64,000 bases of DNA from an uncultured Muribaculaceae bacterium (GTDB lineage Bacteria; Bacteroidota; Bacteroidia; Bacteroidales; Muribaculaceae): positions 192,217-256,216 of the forward strand of contig CAKUQQ010000002.1 of the NCBI GenBank assembly GCA_934675575.1, given 5' to 3'. Positions within the stretch are counted from its first letter, which is position 1. Each line of letters opens with the position of its first letter. The translations under genes were made by a program, and so were the position numbers. Positions 8,932 through 17,444 of this stretch are shown piece by piece. The notes below the pieces were generated by a model. The model did not search any database. It saw only the letters and a program-made list of their open reading frames with translations, and was not told the DNA's origin.

Positions 8932-11049
8932 ATGAACAGAATTTTAATCATAACACTCACCCTCACAGCCATGCTGCAACTAAATGCACAAAAAAGGGCT
9001 TTCACCATTCCCGACCTCTACAAGGTGCAGAGCGTGAGCGGTCTGGCCATTAGCCCCGACGGCAAGTCGCTGGCCTACAGTGTCACCAAGCAAAGCCTGA
9101 AGGACCACAAGAGCGAGACCAACCTTGCGCTCATGGACACAAAGAGCATCAAAGTCGGCAAGGCTCAAAACACCGCCGCCGTGAAGATGCTCACCACCGA
9201 CGGCAAAAGCTCAAGTCCCATTTGGAGCCGTGACGGCAAGTCAATCTTTTTCACCGCCACAATCAAGAAAGACAAGAACAACAAAGACGAGGTGGCAAAA
9301 CCTCAGGTCTATCGCTACGACACCACAACCGGATCTACCGAGCAAATCACCGACTATGCTCTGGGCGTGAGCGGTGCCGTGCTCTCGCCCGACAACAATC
9401 TCATTGCCTTTGTGGCCGACATATATCCCGACCTTGGCGGAGCCAACCCAGAAGCCAACCTGAAGCGCATGAAAAGCAAGGACGAGGGCCCTGTGCAGGG
9501 TCACGTGGCCGACAAACTGCTGTTTCGCCACTGGACTTCTTATGCCGACGGACACTACTCCCACATCATTGTTTTCAACATTGCCAAGCACACCTACACC
9601 GACGTCACTCCAGGCGCATTCGACTCTCCGGTGTTTATGCTCGGCGGCGGCATAGGGTTTAATTTCTCGCCCGACTCTAAGGAGCTTTGCTTTGTGTCAA
9701 ACCGCACCGAGCACCCAGAGGCCAACACCAATGCCAACCTCTACACCGTGCCAGTGACCGGCGGTGAGCCCAAGTGTCTCACAGCCGACAATGAGGCTTG
9801 GGACGGCAGCCCCATCTACTCGCCCGACGGCAAATACATAGCCTATCGCATGCAGCGTGTGCCAGGACACGAGTCCGACCGCTTCCTGCTTGCCCTCTAC
9901 GACCGTGCCACCGGTGCAAAGCGTGTGCTCACCGAAAGCGTTGACAACTGGGTTGACGACTTCAAATGGGCTGCCGACAGCAAGAGCATCTATTTCATCA
10001 CCGAGGAGCAAGGCTACACTCCGCTCAGCAAAGTGACACTCAGCGACGGCAAAATCACAAAGGTGTTGTCCAAAAAGTCGCTGCGCGACTTTGCCCTTGG
10101 CACCGACGGTTACACCTACTACACCTACACCACCACAGGCAAGCCCGTGGCTCTCTATCGCAGCAAGAGCGGCCGTGGCGAGCAGCAGCTCACCTACCTC
10201 AACCAGCAACTCGAAGACGAGGTTGACATTCGCCCCAGCGAGGCCATGTGGGTTGATGGTGCTGATGGGATTCCAGTGGAAGTGTTCATCGTGAAGCCAC
10301 ACAATTTCGACCCCAACAAAAAATACCCTCTCATCGTCAATGTGCACGGCGGCCCACAATCGCAGTGGCAGGACTCATTCCGCGGTGACTGGCAAGTGTA
10401 TCCCGGAGCTGGCTATGTGGTGGCATATCCAAACCCTCACGGCTCCACCGGCTATGGTCAAGCCTACACAACCTCAATTTCAGGCGACTGGGGCGGCAAG
10501 CCATACGAAGACGTGATGAAGGTTACCGACGCGCTCAGCAAGCTGCCCTACGTTGACGCCAACCGCATGGGTGCCATGGGCTGGTCATACGGTGGCTTCT
10601 TCATGAACTGGCTCCAGGGACAGCCTCACCCGTTCAAGTGTCTTGCCTCTATGATGGGGCTCTATGACTTGCGCTCCATGTGGGGTGTGACCGAGGAACT
10701 ATGGTTTCCAAATTTCGATCTCAAGGGCCAACCGTGGAACTCTGACCTCTACAAGAAATGGTCACCGTCGGAGTACGTGAAAAATTTCAAGACCCCTGCA
10801 CTCATCATCACCGGCGAGCGCGACTATCGCGTGAGCTACACGCAGAGCTTGCAATACTTCACTACACTGCAGACCCTCGGCATTCCATCGCGCCTCATCG
10901 TGTTTAGCAACGATGGCCACTGGCCCGACAACCTCAAGTCGATGCCAGTTTACTATAACGCACACCTTGAGTGGTTTCACAAATACCTTGGCGGCGACCC
11001 TGCCCCATGGGACACCGAGAAAATGCTTAACAACGAGGTGGAATACTAA
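8932..11049 (+). CDS. S9 family peptidase, dipeptidyl-peptidase 5-like, exported
   Basis: The 705-residue protein has a signal peptide (MNRILIITLTLTAMLQLNAQ). An N-terminal beta-propeller contains WD40-like SPDGK strands (ISPDGKSLAYS, YSPDGKYIAYR). The C-terminal alpha/beta-hydrolase domain holds Ser552 in GWSYGGFF, Asp631 in GERDYRV and His663 in NDGHWP. The triad spacing and total length match bacterial DPP5-type enzymes, which release N-terminal dipeptides in the periplasm. This probably feeds dipeptide uptake during amino-acid fermentation. HGGPQSQWQDSF forms the oxyanion region. It is monocistronic. Confidence 0.93.
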   Translation: MNRILIITLTLTAMLQLNAQKRAFTIPDLYKVQSVSGLAISPDGKSLAYSVTKQSLKDHKSETNLALMDTKSIKVGKAQNTAAVKMLTTDGKSSSPIWSRDGKSIFFTATIKKDKNNKDEVAKPQVYRYDTTTGSTEQITDYALGVSGAVLSPDNNLIAFVADIYPDLGGANPEANLKRMKSKDEGPVQGHVADKLLFRHWTSYADGHYSHIIVFNIAKHTYTDVTPGAFDSPVFMLGGGIGFNFSPDSKELCFVSNRTEHPEANTNANLYTVPVTGGEPKCLTADNEAWDGSPIYSPDGKYIAYRMQRVPGHESDRFLLALYDRATGAKRVLTESVDNWVDDFKWAADSKSIYFITEEQGYTPLSKVTLSDGKITKVLSKKSLRDFALGTDGYTYYTYTTTGKPVALYRSKSGRGEQQLTYLNQQLEDEVDIRPSEAMWVDGADGIPVEVFIVKPHNFDPNKKYPLIVNVHGGPQSQWQDSFRGDWQVYPGAGYVVAYPNPHGSTGYGQAYTTSISGDWGGKPYEDVMKVTDALSKLPYVDANRMGAMGWSYGGFFMNWLQGQPHPFKCLASMMGLYDLRSMWGVTEELWFPNFDLKGQPWNSDLYKKWSPSEYVKNFKTPALIITGERDYRVSYTQSLQYFTTLQTLGIPSRLIVFSNDGHWPDNLKSMPVYYNAHLEWFHKYLGGDPAPWDTEKMLNNEVEY

Positions 11050-11081
11050 TCACCAACATTTTTCCACTCCTACATAACACA

Positions 11082-11122
11082 AAATCGGGAAGAAGCACAA
11101 GCCTCCTCCCGATTTCTTTTTT
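11082..11122 (+). terminator. Intrinsic terminator after S9 peptidase
   Basis: AAATCGGGA / TCCCGATTT (9 bp) is followed by T6. It separates the peptidase gene from the convergent ettA and could work in both directions. Confidence 0.85.
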
Positions 11123-11162
11123 CATTATTATTTCTGTCACATTGTGTGAATGTGCGCCGGAG

Positions 11163-12857
11163 CTATTCGTCGAATTTGCGATACTTTATGCGTTTGGGCT
11201 CCTCTATGCCCAGACGGCGAGCCTTGTTGACCTCATATTCGCTGTAGTCGCCCTCAAAGAAGAACACATTGCCATCGCCCTCAAATGCGAGAATGTGGGT
11301 GCAAATTCTGTCAAGGAACCAGCGGTCGTGGCTTATCACCACCGCACAGCCGGCAAACTCCTCCAAGCCTTCCTCCAAGGCGCGCAGCGTGTTCACGTCG
11401 ATGTCGTTGGTCGGCTCATCGAGCAGCAGCACGTTGCCCTCCTGCTTCAGAGCCAAAGCCAGCTGCAAGCGGTTGCGCTCACCGCCCGACAGCACACCGC
11501 ACTTTTTCTCCTGGTCAGCGCCGGCAAAATTGAAGCGGCTCAAATAGGCCCTGGCATTCACATCACGGCCGCCCAGACGCATCAACTCGTTGCCTTGGCT
11601 TATCACTTGATACACCGTCTTGTCGGGGTCAATGTCCTTGTGCTGCTGGTCAACGTATGCCAGCTTCACGGTCTCGCCCACCTCAAATGTGCCGGCATCG
11701 GGCTTCTCAAGCCCCATTATCAGGCGAAACAGCGTGGTCTTGCCCACACCGTTGGGGCCAATCACGCCTATTATGCCTGCTGGCGGCAGCGTGAAGCTCA
11801 TGTCGCTGTAAAGCACCTTGTCGCCAAACCGCTTGGCTATGTTGTGAGCCTCTATGACCTTGTTGCCGAGCCTCGGTCCGTTTGGTATGAATATTTCGAG
11901 CTTTTGCTCCTTTTCTTTCTGGTCTTCATTGAGCAGCCGGTCATACGACTTCAAGCGAGCCTTGCCCTTTGCCTGCCGGGCTTTGGGAGCCATGCGCACC
12001 CACTCAAGCTCACGCTCCAGGGTCTTGCGGCGCTTGCTTGCCGTTTTTTCTTCCTGTGCCAGGCGTTTCGACTTCTGGTCGAGCCACGACGAATAGTTGC
12101 CCTTCCACGGAATTCCCTCGCCTCGGTCAAGCTCCAAAATCCACCCGGCCACGTCGTCAAGGAAATAGCGGTCGTGGGTCACGGCAATCACCGTGCCCTC
12201 ATATTGGTTAAGGTGCTGCTCAAGCCAGTCGATGCTCTCGGCGTCGAGGTGGTTGGTAGGCTCGTCGAGCAGCAACACGTCGGGTTTCTGCAGCAGCAGG
12301 CGACACAGTGCCACACGGCGGCGCTCACCGCCCGACAGGTGCTCCACCATTTGGTCGGCCGGCGGCAGACGCAATGCCTCCATGGCGCGGTTGAGGCGCG
12401 TGTCGAGGTTCCATGCGTCGGTCGAGTCAATCAAGTCCTGCACCTCGGCCTGGCGAGCCATGAGCTTGTTCATTTTCTCCTCGTCCTCATAATATTCCGG
12501 TAAGCCGAACTTCAGGTTTATGTCCTCATATTCGGCCAAGGCGTCAACCACCTCTTGCACGCCCTCTTTCACCACCTCCATCACAGTCTTGCTGTCGTCG
12601 AGGTGTGGGTCTTGTGGCAGGTAGCCCACCGAGTAGCCCGGAGCCCACACCACTTCGCCCTGATAGTCGTTGTCGATGCCGGCTATTATCTTGAGCAGCG
12701 TGGATTTGCCGGCGCCGTTCAAGCCTATGATACCTATCTTTGCGCCATAGAAGAATGACAAGTATATGTTCTTTAAAATCTGTTTGTTGGTTTGCTTGAT
12801 GGTCTTGTTGAGCCCCACCATCGAGAAAATCACTTTTTTATCGTCAACTGTAGCCAT
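11163..12857 (-). CDS. ettA: Energy-dependent translational throttle protein EttA (ABC-F)
   Basis: The 564-residue protein has two ABC ATPase domains and no membrane segments. Walker A1 is GLNGAGKS (45-52), with signature LSGGERRRVALCRLLLQKP and Walker B VLLLDEPTNHLD. The second half has GPNGVGKTT (near residue 365), LSGGERNRLQLALALKQ and LLLDEPTNDID. The charged linker/arm region (KSKRLAQEEKTASKRRKTLE) fits the EttA subgroup, as do the opening FSMVGLNKTIKQTNKQILKN and the ending IKYRKFDE. EttA binds the ribosomal E site and gates translation according to the ATP/ADP ratio. It is the last of four same-strand genes (gaps 44, 48 and 77 bp). Confidence 0.95.
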   Translation of the reverse strand: MATVDDKKVIFSMVGLNKTIKQTNKQILKNIYLSFFYGAKIGIIGLNGAGKSTLLKIIAGIDNDYQGEVVWAPGYSVGYLPQDPHLDDSKTVMEVVKEGVQEVVDALAEYEDINLKFGLPEYYEDEEKMNKLMARQAEVQDLIDSTDAWNLDTRLNRAMEALRLPPADQMVEHLSGGERRRVALCRLLLQKPDVLLLDEPTNHLDAESIDWLEQHLNQYEGTVIAVTHDRYFLDDVAGWILELDRGEGIPWKGNYSSWLDQKSKRLAQEEKTASKRRKTLERELEWVRMAPKARQAKGKARLKSYDRLLNEDQKEKEQKLEIFIPNGPRLGNKVIEAHNIAKRFGDKVLYSDMSFTLPPAGIIGVIGPNGVGKTTLFRLIMGLEKPDAGTFEVGETVKLAYVDQQHKDIDPDKTVYQVISQGNELMRLGGRDVNARAYLSRFNFAGADQEKKCGVLSGGERNRLQLALALKQEGNVLLLDEPTNDIDVNTLRALEEGLEEFAGCAVVISHDRWFLDRICTHILAFEGDGNVFFFEGDYSEYEVNKARRLGIEEPKRIKYRKFDE

Positions 12858-12934
12858 GTTTTTTGAATAAGAAATGTTGGGTTATAGTTCTACTTCGTCT
12901 TTTTTTGTGTGCGCTTGCGCGCCTTGCGCCGCTT

Positions 12935-13693
12935 TCAGAGGTTGAGTGTCAGCTCCACAGGGCAGTGGTCGCTGCCGAAAATCTCATTGTGTATCACCGC
13001 CCCGGCAAGCTTGTCGTCTAGCGACTTCGATGTCAGAAAATAATCAATGCGCCAGCCGGCATTTTTCTCACGCGCATGGAAGCGGTAGCTCCACCACGAG
13101 TAAGCCCCGGCCAAGTCGGGGTTGAAGTGGCGGAACGTGTCGGTAAACCCGGCCGCGAGTAGCTCCGTCATCTTGCCGCGCTCCTCGTCGGTAAACCCGG
13201 CATTGCGCCTGTTGGTCTTCGGATTTTTTATGTCTATCTCCTCGTGAGCCACGTTCATGTCGCCGCACACCACCACAGGCTTCTGCTCGTTAAGCCGCAG
13301 CAGATAGGCCCTGAAGTCGTCTTCCCACCTCATGCGGTAGTCGAGCCTCCGCAAGCCGTCCTGGCTGTTTGGCACATACACGTTGACCAAGAAGAACTTG
13401 TCCATCTCAAGCGTTATCACGCGCCCCTCGTGGTCGTGCTCCTCCACGCCCATGCCATAGGTCACACGCAGCGGTTTGCGGCGCGCAAACACGGCCGTGC
13501 CGCTATACCCCTTTTTGTCGGCATAGTTCCAGTAGCTGTCGTAACCGTCAAAAGCCAAGTCGAGCTGGCCAGCCTGCATCTTGGTTTCTTGCAGGCAGAA
13601 AAAGTCGGCGTCAAGTTTGGCAAAGCTCTCCTTGAAGTCCTTGCCCACCACGGCTCGCAAGCCGTTAACGTTCCAGGATATGAATTTCAGCAT
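12935..13693 (-). CDS. xth: Exodeoxyribonuclease III / AP endonuclease
   Basis: The 252-residue protein of the endonuclease/exonuclease/phosphatase fold would cleave at abasic sites and remove 3' blocks in base-excision repair. Motifs are KFISWNVNGLRA, FFCLQETKMQ (metal-binding Glu), LVNVYVPNSQ, VCGDMNVAHEEIDIKNPKTN, and the C-terminal WRIDYFLTSKSL with GSDHCPVELTL (catalytic Asp-His). Length and motif order match the ExoA/Xth family throughout. It is transcribed with ettA downstream. Confidence 0.95.
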   Translation of the reverse strand: MLKFISWNVNGLRAVVGKDFKESFAKLDADFFCLQETKMQAGQLDLAFDGYDSYWNYADKKGYSGTAVFARRKPLRVTYGMGVEEHDHEGRVITLEMDKFFLVNVYVPNSQDGLRRLDYRMRWEDDFRAYLLRLNEQKPVVVCGDMNVAHEEIDIKNPKTNRRNAGFTDEERGKMTELLAAGFTDTFRHFNPDLAGAYSWWSYRFHAREKNAGWRIDYFLTSKSLDDKLAGAVIHNEIFGSDHCPVELTLNL

Positions 13694-13741
13694 TTATATC
13701 AATAGCAATTTTTTGTTTAGGTCATTATCACTCGTTCTTTC

Positions 13742-13996
13742 TCACTTGGCGGCATCACCGTCTTGCTTGCCGGCCTCGGCTCCAAAACGCCTTGCCTCGG
13801 CCTTGCGCGCCATGCGCGAGTTCTGCACAGCCAGCACAAGCGACACCACTGCCACCACGCCGCCTGTGGCTATCCACCACACCGGCAGGGCATAATTAGT
13901 GCCGAAATACAGCACCACAAAGCACACCAGCAGGCACACCACGTCAAGCGTCAGGGCGCGGCGGCGATACATTTTCACTTCTTCTGCTCCAGTCAT
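13742..13996 (-). CDS. Small two-helix membrane protein
   Basis: The 84-residue protein has two hydrophobic helices (ALTLDVVCLLVCFVVLYFG and WWIATGGVVAVVSLVLAV), then a charged tail (RMARKAEARRFGAEAGKQDG). There is no signal peptide. It probably sits in the inner membrane as a hairpin. No function can be assigned. It lies 48 bp upstream of xth and 44 bp downstream of the DUF4250 gene, so it is likely part of the same operon. Confidence 0.7.
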   Translation of the reverse strand: MTGAEEVKMYRRRALTLDVVCLLVCFVVLYFGTNYALPVWWIATGGVVAVVSLVLAVQNSRMARKAEARRFGAEAGKQDGDAAK

Positions 13997-14040
13997 CTTT
14001 CAGTCAGTGTTTTTTTATTGCAATTCGGCTTCACACATAG

Positions 14041-14220
14041 TCACCAAAACTTGTTTTGCTGCTCGTTGTATTCAAACCCGGCGGCTTGCAGCCGCTTCAC
14101 CACCTCATCTTTGTCGATGTCCTCCTTTTGGCACAGCTCGTCGAGTGAGGCATAGTCGTCACGCAGCTTCATGTTGATGTAGCTGAACAGAATAAACGGG
14201 TCTTTTGGCAATTCTTCCAT
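14041..14220 (-). CDS. DUF4250 family protein, 59 aa
   Basis: This short gene encodes MEELPKDPFILFSYINMKLR at its start and ends in NEQQNKFW. The pattern LPxDPFxLxSxxNxKLRD...SLDELC...D matches the small DUF4250 proteins that are common in Bacteroidetes and Firmicutes. They have no known biochemical role. It is the first gene after a good promoter and probably leads the four-gene operon to ettA. The small size and conserved residues argue for a real gene. Confidence 0.85.
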   Translation of the reverse strand: MEELPKDPFILFSYINMKLRDDYASLDELCQKEDIDKDEVVKRLQAAGFEYNEQQNKFW

Positions 14221-14242
14221 AATGCAACTTGATTTTTATATC

Positions 14243-14272
14243 CAAAGATAATGCAAATTACCCACACCACAA
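14243..14272 (-). promoter_or_regulatory. Promoter of the DUF4250-xth-ettA operon
   Basis: On the minus strand TTG (14272-14270), a 19-bp spacer and TATCTTTG (14250-14243) match the consensus 23 bp upstream of the DUF4250 start. Confidence 0.7.
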
Positions 14273-14391
14273 CACACCACACACATCTCGTGCACAAAAT
14301 TATGGGGGAGAAGCGGCACACTGCCACCCTCCCCCGGCAAATGGTTTCTTAAAAACAAATCCTTATCTCAACTGCGAGTCAACCGCTCTCT

Positions 14392-15111
14392 CTATTTGCT
14401 ACTTGCGCTCAACTTTGGCTGTGGCCACTTCCAGTCGGCCTTGTTGCCGTAGCTGAACACGCTCAGCGCAGCCGGCAGATATTTGTTTGCCTGGGCATAG
14501 CCCTTGTCGGTGTAAAGTATGTTCAGATAAAATGCAGGTCTGCCTTTCTTCACAAAATAAATTGCTTGGCAGTGCTTCCAGTCGCATTTGTCCCACGGAA
14601 CGATATTTGGATAATCCACTATATACACATTGTCGGCATTGGCCACGAGCTTGGCCATGGCTGGCGACAAGGTGGTCATATATTTACCCAAGTCTATCTG
14701 CTCCTGCTTGGCTTCGTCAATCTCGCCAAGATAGCCGCCAACCGACCTTCTTATAAATCTCATAAGGTCGCGAGGCAAAGCCATCGAGTCCATAAAACAC
14801 AACCCCACAAGGCAGTTACCGTCGGACGACAGCAAAGCCGTCTCGCAGCCAGAAGCACTTTCCTGCCTTTGGCCATAAACATCTTTTGACGGAAATGCCA
14901 GCACAGTGCTCACATTGTGTTTCTTAAAACCAGTTGGAATTACGAATTGCACATCACAATTGGTTTTTGCTCTTGTCTGATATTCCGGAAAGTCTGTTCC
15001 TGGGTTTTTATCCGACCCTATCACCTGCATGGTGTTGAGCCAATCAGCAGCATTTATTTGCACGCCTAAGCCTATAGCCAACAGCGACACAACTAAAAAT
15101 AACTTCTTCAT
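14392..15111 (-). CDS. Secreted hypothetical protein, paralogue 1 of a three-member family
   Basis: The 239-residue protein has a signal peptide (MKKLFLVVSLLAIGLGVQINA). An alternative start lies two codons upstream at 15117. Its C-terminal part (YLNILYTDKGYAQANKYL...SVFSYGNKADWKW) aligns with the two neighbouring proteins at 15.6 and 16.4 kb (LLLTDKSRSDERAIINHI...SVKFGNK and VLFTAEGAKNKQKYL...LKLGNNGDW). The N-terminal VQFVIPTGFKK matches DITIPSGYSV and VTLPHEFTD in the others. No known domain is recognised. It is transcribed divergently from its two paralogues. A periplasmic or surface location is inferred from the signal peptide. Confidence 0.8.
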   Translation of the reverse strand: MKKLFLVVSLLAIGLGVQINAADWLNTMQVIGSDKNPGTDFPEYQTRAKTNCDVQFVIPTGFKKHNVSTVLAFPSKDVYGQRQESASGCETALLSSDGNCLVGLCFMDSMALPRDLMRFIRRSVGGYLGEIDEAKQEQIDLGKYMTTLSPAMAKLVANADNVYIVDYPNIVPWDKCDWKHCQAIYFVKKGRPAFYLNILYTDKGYAQANKYLPAALSVFSYGNKADWKWPQPKLSASSK

Positions 15112-15629
15112 AATCATATAATTTTTAAAAACTAACTAATTTACTGCAATCGTTTATTTGGGAGGGAATTTTCTTTTGTGGCTTTCAGCATTTTGCTTTA
15201 TGATTTCCTCTTCTATGGTCTTTAATGTTTAGGTGGTAAATATAGTCTATGGAACTCATAAAAGCAAGATTTACCCCCCCCTCATTTTAACATCATTTAA
15301 CTATATTTTTACTTGGAAATTCCAAAATCGCACAACCCCATTTTAACAAACACGCTGCATATCAAACCATTACAAAAAAAACACCACCACGGTTATGTCT
15401 TAAAAATTAATAAACATCAACTCTAAAACCGTTGCACAAAGTTGTTTACCGATGTAACTTGCAGCCGAAATTAAAAACACCATGTATCTTGTTATTAAAA
15501 CAATATTAGCAGAAGCCTGATACCTCCCAACCGCAACGGTTGGGAACAATTTCTATATTTCCTTTTTGAACAAAAATATTCCAAAAGCAACTTCTCATTA
15601 AATATCCCCATTTCACAAAAGCATCAATT
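15112..15629. other. 518-bp AT-rich intergenic region between divergent paralogues
   Basis: No gene is supported here. The only clear structure is a hairpin at 15526-15544 (CCCAACCG-CAA-CGGTTGGG, 8 bp). It has no T-run, so it reads as a leader element of the following gene rather than a terminator. No full TAnnTTTG promoter was found. Confidence 0.5.
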
Positions 15630-16421
15630 ATGAAAACAAAAAGCATTTTAATCATTTCCCTATTTGCCATTTGTGTCGCATCAAACGCAAATGCCGTGGA
15701 AGTAAGAGAAAACGGTCTTGGCGAAAAAGTTTTCAGCATGTTCTCGAAATATGCCAAAAACAGCCTTGACATGGATATAACCATACCGAGCGGCTACTCC
15801 GTAGCAAAATACTGCACCGATGCTTTTTGGCAACCAATTTTGTCAGAATCAGGTGGTGACGGCTATGCAAAAACCGAAGAAACAAGCACCGAGTGCCTGC
15901 CACAAAGCTATGGCTATCTGCTTATGGCCAACGACGGCGAAAGCGCAATTGTCATACCTCGGCTTGGAGACATTGCCATGGGAGAAGTGAAGCATCACAA
16001 CAAAGCCGACATATATATGGAACTCCTTGCCCACTACAACGACTGCATGGGAACAAAGCACAAGCCCAACGATGCCACCATGCCGCTAATCAAGCAAATG
16101 CTAATTTCCGACAATAGCTTGAGCAAAGCATTTAACGCCGATTCGGCCTTGATTGCCACAATTCCCATGAAAGTGCCATTTAAGGGCAAATACACACAGT
16201 GCATAGGCATTTATTTGTTAAAGAACGGACACACGAAGACATATATCAAGTTGCTGCTGACCGACAAATCGCGTAGCGACGAAAGGGCTATCATCAACCA
16301 CATTGCCCAAAGCGTGAAGTTCGGCAACAAAAAAGAAATCCTCAACATGCTTGACAACCGCAGCAACTGGTGGAAGTTCACCGCCGATGTGGCAGCCTTG
16401 GAAAAAGAAAGTAACAAATAA
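15630..16421 (+). CDS. Secreted hypothetical protein, paralogue 2
   Basis: The 263-residue protein has a signal peptide (MKTKSILIISLFAICVASNANA). It shares with its neighbours the opening DMDITIPSGYSVAKYC, a central LMANDGESAIVIPRLGD (compare LLSSDGNCLVGLCFMD in paralogue 1), and the C-terminal IYLLKNGHTKTYIKLLLTDK followed by an SVKFGNK block. No named family is recognised. The conserved core suggests a globular periplasmic or surface-exposed domain of about 200 residues. A broken third copy starts 20 bp after its stop, so the two were probably co-transcribed. Confidence 0.8.
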   Translation: MKTKSILIISLFAICVASNANAVEVRENGLGEKVFSMFSKYAKNSLDMDITIPSGYSVAKYCTDAFWQPILSESGGDGYAKTEETSTECLPQSYGYLLMANDGESAIVIPRLGDIAMGEVKHHNKADIYMELLAHYNDCMGTKHKPNDATMPLIKQMLISDNSLSKAFNADSALIATIPMKVPFKGKYTQCIGIYLLKNGHTKTYIKLLLTDKSRSDERAIINHIAQSVKFGNKKEILNMLDNRSNWWKFTADVAALEKESNK

Positions 16422-16441
16422 CAAACATACCCAAAACTATT

Positions 16442-17218
16442 ATGAAACAGATTTTGATTGCGTTTTTTGCCATGTTTGCACTGCAAAGCAGTGCTTCGGT
16501 CATGGTGTATGACGAAGTGGATATGCCGTTTGCCAAAAAGAATCGTTCGACATAAATGTGACCTTGCCGCACGAGTTCACCGACTTGCACGAGTCGGGCT
16601 TTTACACGCCCAGAGCCAAACACGAAAGCGGCTATCACCCGGCAAAAATGGTGGGAGCCATACTGCAGTCGGCCGACAAAAACTGCATACTGCTACTGCC
16701 AAACCTGAAGCTGCGCCAGCAATGGGGCATGAAAAACGCCACCAAGGACAACTGTGGCGGCGACTTCATGGGCGATGTGTATTTTTCCGTGAGAGGGGCT
16801 TGGACTCACGAATACTTTTTCTCAAATCCTCCGCTCATCGACATCAGCCGCTACTCCAAGTCGGTCCCGGCACAACGTTTCAATGCCGAAAGAGCCAACA
16901 TCGTGTGGCTTCCGGCAAACGACTCTATTGGCGGACAGCACTTTTGCGCAAAAAAACCTATTGTTTTTCGGCAAACCAGGGCGTCCGGTTTACGACATCA
17001 TAGTGCTGTTCACCGCAGAAGGTGCAAAAAACAAGCAAAAATACCTTGAGCCAATCTACGAATCGCTGAAACTTGGCAACAACGGCGACTGGACTTTCAA
17101 CAAACAGACCAATGAAGCCGCCATAGGCAAATACATAATGAAGGACAGTGCCATACCCAATGATGGCCGCATCACATCGCTGACGCCGGTAAAACCGCAA
17201 AAAGACGGCAACAAATAA
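16442..17218 (+). pseudogene. Secreted hypothetical protein, paralogue 3, two homopolymer frameshifts
   Basis: The gene begins with a good signal peptide (MKQILIAFFAMFALQSSASV) but stops at 16553. The homologous sequence continues in another frame from about 16535 (SFDINVTLPHEFTDLHESGF) to about 16950, then returns to the first frame (KNLLFFGKPGRPVYDIIVLF) until the stop at 17216. The first shift is at an A5 run (16535-16539) and looks like one lost A. The second is at an A7 run near 16951-16957 and looks like one gained A. The combined product would align over its full length with the two upstream paralogues. Real decay, phase variation or sequencing error would all look like this. Confidence 0.8.
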
Positions 17219-17263
17219 GAAAAGCTCACCATAGCACGAGAATAAAGCAAGACTTCAAACTTT

Positions 17264-17310
17264 GTGGCAAAGGCATCTGTACTGGGTGTTCCTTTGCCAC
17301 TCGCTTTTTT
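17264..17310 (+). terminator. Intrinsic terminator after the paralogue pair
   Basis: A 10-bp stem (GTGGCAAAGG / CCTTTGCCAC) with an 18-nt loop is followed by T6, 46 bp after the stop of the broken gene. Confidence 0.8.
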
Positions 17311-17400
17311 ATCAAACACGCCTGCATGAGCGCACCACTCTGCGCAGCCAGCAGCGGCAGCCTCGCAGTAATGGCGCAGTGGGTGTGACGGCGCGAAGCG

Positions 17401-17431
17401 TTGCAAGTGTCGATTTCAATTCCTATTTTTG
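17401..17431 (+). promoter_or_regulatory. Promoter of the Fic gene
   Basis: TTG (17401-17403), a 20-bp spacer and TATTTTTG (17424-17431) precede the ATG at 17445 by only 13 bp, so the leader is very short. Confidence 0.7.
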
Positions 17432-17444
17432 CAAAAACAAATTA

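Noticed and set aside
11142..12503. 453-codon plus-strand frame opposite ettA
   Set aside because: The minus strand holds a complete EttA with all ABC motifs; the antisense frame has no recognisable domain and follows from GC-rich codon use.
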